From: Pseudomonas sp. Au-Pse12
GTDB taxonomy: Bacteria > Pseudomonadota > Gammaproteobacteria > Pseudomonadales > Pseudomonadaceae
Assembly: GCF_021341665.1 (NCBI RefSeq)
Contig: NZ_JAJTTH010000011.1
Location: 124,001 to 188,000, forward strand
DNA length: 64,000 nucleotides
Reading direction: 5' to 3'
Both the position numbers and the translations under genes were made by a program. The notes beneath the pieces were generated by a model. The model saw only the letters and a list, made by a program, of their open reading frames with translations. It searched no databases and had not been told where the DNA came from. Below, one piece after another: positions 59,750 through 64,000 of the stretch; position 1 is the stretch's first letter, and each line of letters begins with the position of its first letter.

Positions 59750-61768
59750 ATGTTTGGTAAATTAAGTCTGGAAGCGATACCGTTCCACGAGCCGATCGTC
59801 ATGGTGACCGTTGCCATGATTCTGCTCGGTGGTGTGGCGCTGTTCGCGGCAATCACCTACTTCAAGAAGTGGACCTACCTGTGGACCGAGTGGCTGACGT
59901 CCGTCGACCACAAGAAAATCGGTGTGATGTACATCATCGTCGCCATGGTCATGCTGCTGCGTGGCTTCGCCGACGCCATCATGATGCGTACCCAGCTGGC
60001 CATGGCCACCGAGGGTTCGCCTGGCTACCTGCCACCTGAACACTATGACCAGATCTTCACCGCCCACGGTGTGATCATGATCATCTTCATGGCGATGCCA
60101 TTCTTCACCGGCCTGATGAACCTTGTCGTGCCGCTGCAGATCGGCGCGCGTGACGTGGCCTATCCATTCCTCAACTCCCTGAGCTTCTGGCTGCTGGTAT
60201 CGGGCGTGGTGCTGATCAACCTGTCCCTGGGCGTTGGCGAATTCGCCAAGACCGGCTGGGTTGCCTATCCGCCGCTGTCGGGCCTGCAATACAGTCCGGG
60301 CGTGGGTGTGGACTACTACATCTGGGCGCTACAGTTATCCGGGCTGGGGACGACGCTGACGGGGGTCAACTTCCTGGCCACCGTGCTGAAAATGCGTACC
60401 CCGGGCATGAAGATGATGGACATGCCGATCTTCACCTGGACCTGCACCTGGGCCAACGTGCTGATCGTGGCTTCGTTCCCGATCCTCACCGCTACCCTGG
60501 CACTGCTGACGCTTGACCGTTACATGGATTTCCACATTTTCACCAATGAACTTGGTGGCAATCCAATGATGTACGTGAACCTGTTCTGGGCCTGGGGTCA
60601 CCCCGAGGTGTACATCCTGATCCTGCCGGCGTTCGGTATCTTCTCCGAAGTGATCTCGACCTTCTCCGGCAAGCGCCTGTTCGGCCACCACTCGATGATC
60701 TACGCTTCCGGCGCGATCTCGGTACTGGGCTTCATGGTTTGGCTGCACCACTTCTTCACCATGGGTTCGGGGGCCAGCGTCAACGCCTTCTTCGGCCTGG
60801 CGACGATGCTGATCTCGATTCCGACCGGGGTGAAGCTGTTCAACTGGCTGTTCACCATCTACCACGGCCGTCTGCGCATCACCAGCCAGGTGCTGTGGAC
60901 CCTGGGCTTCATGGTGACCTTCGCCATCGGCGGCATGACCGGCGTACTGCTGGCCATCCCGGGTGCTGACTTCGTCCTGCACAACAGCCTGTTCGTGATC
61001 GCGCACTTCCACAACGTGATCATCGGTGGCGCGGTATTCGGCTACATCGCCGGCTTCAGCTTCTACTTCCCGAAAGCGTTCGGCTTCAAGCTGCACGAAG
61101 GTTGGGGCAAGGCTGCATTCTGGTTCTGGATCTCCGGCTTCTTCGTCGCGTTCATGCCGCTCTATGCACTGGGCTTCATGGGCATGACCCGTCGTCTGAA
61201 CGCCACCACCAACCCTGAGTGGGTGCCGTACCTGTACGTCGCCATGGTGGGTGCGGTGATGATCGCTGTGGGTATCGCCTGCCAGCTGATCCAGCTGTAC
61301 GTCAGCGTGCGTGACCGCAAGCAGAACATGTGCGTGTCTGGCGACCCTTGGAACGCCCACACCCTGGAATGGTCGACCTCGTCGCCACCTCCGTTCTACA
61401 ACTTCGCGGTGCTGCCGAAAGCCGAAGGTATCGACCCGTTCACCGAAGCCAAGGAAAACGGCACTGCCTACGCGCAGCCTGGCCGCTACCAGCCGATCCA
61501 CATGCCTAACAACACCGCTACCGGTGTGGTCATGGGGGCCCTGCTGACCGTGTTCGGTTTCGCCATGATCTGGCACATCTGGTGGCTGGCCATCGCAAGC
61601 CTGGCCGGCACCGTGATCTATTTCGCGATCCACGCTGCCCGTGATGATCAAGGCTACATGGTGCCGGTCGAGACGATCGAGCGCATCGAAGCCGAACAGC
61701 ACAAGCGTCTGGTATCGGAGAACAAGATCCCGGCTACCCGTGTTGAAACCTCGTTGGAACAGGCTTAA
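59750..61768 (+). CDS. cyoB: Cytochrome o ubiquinol oxidase subunit I
   Basis: A 672-residue haem-copper oxidase core with about 15 helices that binds low-spin haem b, haem o3 and Cu-B. The Cu-B/Tyr segment is WAWGHPEVYILILPAFG (near residues 280-296), the Cu-B His pair is in WLHHFFTMG, and the two haem ligands are in FVIAHFHNVIIGG (near residue 418). It oxidises ubiquinol, reduces O2 to water and pumps protons. Three bases separate it from cyoA, and three from cyoC. Confidence 0.97.
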   Translation: MFGKLSLEAIPFHEPIVMVTVAMILLGGVALFAAITYFKKWTYLWTEWLTSVDHKKIGVMYIIVAMVMLLRGFADAIMMRTQLAMATEGSPGYLPPEHYDQIFTAHGVIMIIFMAMPFFTGLMNLVVPLQIGARDVAYPFLNSLSFWLLVSGVVLINLSLGVGEFAKTGWVAYPPLSGLQYSPGVGVDYYIWALQLSGLGTTLTGVNFLATVLKMRTPGMKMMDMPIFTWTCTWANVLIVASFPILTATLALLTLDRYMDFHIFTNELGGNPMMYVNLFWAWGHPEVYILILPAFGIFSEVISTFSGKRLFGHHSMIYASGAISVLGFMVWLHHFFTMGSGASVNAFFGLATMLISIPTGVKLFNWLFTIYHGRLRITSQVLWTLGFMVTFAIGGMTGVLLAIPGADFVLHNSLFVIAHFHNVIIGGAVFGYIAGFSFYFPKAFGFKLHEGWGKAAFWFWISGFFVAFMPLYALGFMGMTRRLNATTNPEWVPYLYVAMVGAVMIAVGIACQLIQLYVSVRDRKQNMCVSGDPWNAHTLEWSTSSPPPFYNFAVLPKAEGIDPFTEAKENGTAYAQPGRYQPIHMPNNTATGVVMGALLTVFGFAMIWHIWWLAIASLAGTVIYFAIHAARDDQGYMVPVETIERIEAEQHKRLVSENKIPATRVETSLEQA

Positions 61769-61771
61769 TCC

Positions 61772-62398
61772 ATGTCGAACTTAGTGACCAATGCTGGACA
61801 CGCCCATGTCGATGACCATGGGCACGATGACCATCACCACGACTCGGGCGAGATGACCGTATTCGGTTTCTGGCTCTACCTGATGACCGACTGCATTCTG
61901 TTTGCGTCGATCTTCGCGGTGTACGCGGTACTGGTTAACAACGTAGCGGGTGGCCCGTCGGGCCACGACATCTTCGAACTGCCATACGTACTGGGCGAAA
62001 CCGCTCTGCTGCTGTTCAGTTCGATCACCTACGGCTTCGCCATGCTGGCGTTCTTCCGGGGCAACAAGAAGCAGGTACTGGGCTGGCTGGCCATGACCTT
62101 CCTGTTCGGCCTGGGCTTCATCGGCATGGAGATCAACGAGTTCCACCTGCTGATCTCCGAAGGCTACGGCCCTAGCCGTTCCGGCTTCCTGTCCGGGTTC
62201 TTCACCCTGGTCGGCACCCACGGTCTGCACGTGACCAGCGGTCTGATCTGGATGGCGATCATGATGTACCAGGTGCAGAAAAACGGCCTGACGGCGACCA
62301 ACAAGACCCGTCTGAGCTGCCTGAGCCTGTTCTGGCACTTCCTGGACGTGGTGTGGATCTGCGTATTCACCGTTGTTTACCTGATGGGGACTATGTAA
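61772..62398 (+). CDS. cyoC: Cytochrome o ubiquinol oxidase subunit III
   Basis: A 208-residue membrane subunit with five helices, beginning with a His/Asp-rich cytoplasmic stretch (HAHVDDHGHDDHHHDSGE) that could bind metal. The conserved family segment FTLVGTHGLHVTSGLIWM is near residue 145. It stabilises the oxidase core. The stop at 62396-62398 is followed directly by the cyoD ATG. Confidence 0.96.
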   Translation: MSNLVTNAGHAHVDDHGHDDHHHDSGEMTVFGFWLYLMTDCILFASIFAVYAVLVNNVAGGPSGHDIFELPYVLGETALLLFSSITYGFAMLAFFRGNKKQVLGWLAMTFLFGLGFIGMEINEFHLLISEGYGPSRSGFLSGFFTLVGTHGLHVTSGLIWMAIMMYQVQKNGLTATNKTRLSCLSLFWHFLDVVWICVFTVVYLMGTM

Positions 62399-62728
62399 AT
62401 GGCCAACACACACTCCCACGACGAAGCCGGTCACGGCAGCGTCAAGTCCTACGCCATCGGCTTCATCCTGTCGGTCATCCTGACACTGATCCCGTTCGGC
62501 CTGGTGATGTACCCATCGCTGCCCAAAGACGTGACCCTGTGGATCGTCCTGGCGTTCGCGGTCATCCAGGTGATCGTTCACCTGGTGTACTTCCTCCATC
62601 TGGACCGCTCCGAAGCGCAGCGTAACAACGTCGTCGCGTTCATCTTCGCCGCGTTGGTCATTGTTCTGCTGGTTGGTCTGTCGTTGTGGATCATGTTCAG
62701 CATCCACACCGTCATGATGGCGAAGTGA
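62399..62728 (+). CDS. cyoD: Cytochrome o ubiquinol oxidase subunit IV
   Basis: A 109-residue membrane protein with three helices (about 17-37, 44-66 and 79-101) and a short His-rich N-terminus (NTHSHDEAGHGS). It matches CyoD in length and in the HLVYFLHLDRSEAQRNN loop. It assists assembly of Cu-B in the core subunit. Starts with no gap after cyoC; cyoE follows after 10 bases. Confidence 0.95.
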   Translation: MANTHSHDEAGHGSVKSYAIGFILSVILTLIPFGLVMYPSLPKDVTLWIVLAFAVIQVIVHLVYFLHLDRSEAQRNNVVAFIFAALVIVLLVGLSLWIMFSIHTVMMAK

Positions 62729-62738
62729 GGTAAACCCG

Positions 62739-63626
62739 ATGTCGCTCAAGCACTTTATCCAAATCACCAAACCGGGGATCATTTTCGGTAACGTGCTTTC
62801 TGTGGCAGGCGGGTTCTTCCTGGCCTCGAAAGGGCATGTCGATCTGGCCATTTTCCTGGCCGCCATGATCGGCACCTCGCTGGTGGTAGCGTCCGGTTGC
62901 GTGTTCAACAACTGCATCGACCGTGACATCGACCTGAAGATGGAACGCACCAAGAACCGCGTGCTGGTCCAGGGCCTGATCTCCCTGGAAGCGGCACTGG
63001 TCTACGCTTCCATCCTCGGCGTCGCCGGCGTCGCCCTGCTGTACTACGTGGCCAACCCGTTGGCCGCGTTGTTCGCGGTAATCGGCTTTGTCATCTACGT
63101 CGGCCTCTACAGCCTGTACCTCAAGCGCAAGTCGGTTCACGGCACGCTGGTGGGCAGTCTGTCCGGGGCCATGCCACCGGTGATCGGCTATGTGGCTGTG
63201 AGCAACAGCTTCGACATGGCCGCGCTGACCCTGCTGGTGATGTTCAGCCTGTGGCAGATGCCGCATTCCTACGCCATCGCGATCTTCCGCTTCAACGATT
63301 ACCTGGCCGCATCGATTCCGGTGCTGCCAGTCAAGCGTGGCATTCGCGTGGCCAAGAAGCACATCCTGCTCTACATCCTGGCATTCCTGGTGGCGACGCT
63401 GATGCTGACCTTCAGCGGTTACGCCGGCATGAGCTACCTGGCGGTAGCGGCGGCGATGGGCATGTACTGGTTGTACATGGCCTGGACCGGCTACAAGGCA
63501 GTGGATGACACCGTGTGGGCGCGCAAGCTGTTCGTGTTCTCGATCTTCACCATCACCGCGCTGAGCGTGATGATGTCGGTGGATTTCAAGGCCCCGACCG
63601 AGCTGTTGCTGACCTACGCACACTAA
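62739..63626 (+). CDS. cyoE: Protoheme IX farnesyltransferase
   Basis: A 295-residue UbiA-family prenyltransferase with about nine helices that attaches a farnesyl group to haem b, producing haem o for CyoB. The Asp-rich motif NNCIDRDIDLKMERT (near residues 64-78) binds the diphosphate-Mg complex, and the conserved LPVKRGI is near residue 201. The start has GAGGTAAACCCG upstream. Last gene of the operon, closed by a terminator. Confidence 0.96.
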   Translation: MSLKHFIQITKPGIIFGNVLSVAGGFFLASKGHVDLAIFLAAMIGTSLVVASGCVFNNCIDRDIDLKMERTKNRVLVQGLISLEAALVYASILGVAGVALLYYVANPLAALFAVIGFVIYVGLYSLYLKRKSVHGTLVGSLSGAMPPVIGYVAVSNSFDMAALTLLVMFSLWQMPHSYAIAIFRFNDYLAASIPVLPVKRGIRVAKKHILLYILAFLVATLMLTFSGYAGMSYLAVAAAMGMYWLYMAWTGYKAVDDTVWARKLFVFSIFTITALSVMMSVDFKAPTELLLTYAH

Positions 63627-63642
63627 GCTGTCCAGGCCACAG

Positions 63643-63681
63643 AAAAGCCCCGCCTTCGAGAGAAGCGCGGGGCTTTTTTCA
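63643..63681 (+). terminator. Rho-independent terminator after cyoE
   Basis: Stem GCCCCGC (63647-63653) with GCGGGGC (63667-63673) continuing into an inner CTTC-GAGA-GAAG hairpin, followed by six T. It ends cyoABCDE. Confidence 0.93.
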
Positions 63682-63782
63682 TGCGGCTGCGGTTACGGTC
63701 ACATCATTTAAAGCTTTTCGGTCCGAAGGCTCCACCTGGCCGGGTAAAATGCGCCGTTCGTGGATGAACTTGAGTGGATGTA

Positions 63783-64000
63783 ATGGAAAGCCGTATTGAA
63801 CTACTTGACTCGAAGGCGCGCTACGGCGCCATCAGTCGTCTATTGCACTGGGCCATGGCGCTGGCCTTTGCCTGGATCTACAGCAGCACCGGTGCGCACT
63901 ACCTGCTGGCCGACTCGGCCCTGGACAAGTTCCTCTGGCCGACCCACAAGCAAGTGGGGGTGCTGTTGATGGTCCTGCTGCTGGTGCGGGTGCTCTGGAG
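63783..64000 (+). CDS. Cytochrome b561 (N-terminal part, 3' end outside window)
   Basis: The first 72 codons of a gene running off the window. The sequence reads SRLLHWAMALAFAWIYSSTG, with a helix-1 His ligand, then WPTHKQVGVLLMVLLLVRVLW, carrying a second His before helix 2. This is the opening of bacterial cytochrome b561 (CybB-like), a di-haem inner-membrane protein that oxidises quinol or reduces superoxide. Start ATG 63783 follows TGGATGTA; a promoter-like AAGCTTTTCGG region lies upstream, after the cyo terminator. Confidence 0.85.
   Translation, partial: MESRIELLDSKARYGAISRLLHWAMALAFAWIYSSTGAHYLLADSALDKFLWPTHKQVGVLLMVLLLVRVLW

Overview
The window is a stretch of chromosome from a fluorescent-group Pseudomonas (P. 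fluorescens / protegens / chlororaphis type). The basis is high GC, gene content and gene order: trpS-zapE, rplM-rpsI-petABC-sspAB, rnpB, then a complete mra/dcw cluster ending in lpxC follow the order I know from P. aeruginosa PAO1. OprD porins, an Aer-type receptor, NorR/flavohaemoglobin and a cyo operon are also typical of the genus. The exact species is inference. I see no tRNA, insertion sequence, prophage or CRISPR array.

Layout. (1) 1-5345: the end of an FdxA-like ferredoxin gene, a CrtI/retinol-saturase-like FAD oxidoreductase, a small membrane protein, a metallo-beta-lactamase-fold hydrolase, an OmpA-type lipoprotein, a YhcB/ZapG protein and an alpha/beta hydrolase. (2) 5370-11331: trpS, zapE, then a GlxA-type regulator, an acyl-CoA dehydrogenase and an aldo-keto reductase. 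(3) 11579-16453: ribosomal proteins L13 and S9, the cytochrome bc1 complex (petABC), and the ClpXP/stringent pair sspA-sspB. (4) 16504-21480: a minus-strand lpoA-yraN-gmhA-dolP operon divergent from rsmI, followed by RNase P RNA. (5) 21682-39660: the division and cell-wall cluster mraZ-rsmH-ftsL-ftsI-murE-murF-mraY-murD-ftsW-murG-murC-ddlB-ftsQ-ftsA-ftsZ-lpxC. It is almost gapless, with a visible promoter and MraZ operator at its head. (6) 39671-49507, all minus strand: a diguanylate cyclase, an OprD porin, a small secreted protein, and an RND adaptor-permease-response regulator-histidine kinase operon. (7) 49732-53999: a small hypothetical protein, an Aer-like chemoreceptor, a YkgJ-type cysteine-cluster protein, and cheV with a GNAT acetyltransferase overlapping its stop. 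(8) 54214-64000: norR divergent from hmpA (nitric oxide sensing and detoxification), dsbB, cyoABCDE, and the start of a cytochrome b561 gene.

How the genes work together. Region 5 makes the peptidoglycan precursor, carries it over the membrane and builds the divisome; LpoA, DolP, GmhA and LpxC add envelope maintenance. petABC and cyo are the two branches of aerobic electron flow from ubiquinol (bc1 to cytochrome oxidases, and direct quinol oxidation), and hmpA/norR protects respiration from NO. In region 7 an aerotaxis-type receptor and CheV couple redox state to motility.

Most of the window is ordinary core genome and I did not find a clearly new multi-gene system. The signals most worth a second look are the regulatory architecture between norR and hmpA, the long cyoA leader with a perfect inverted repeat, the RND pump co-transcribed with a metal-type two-component system, and the acetyltransferase coupled to cheV. 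Gene-order comparisons with other species are from memory.
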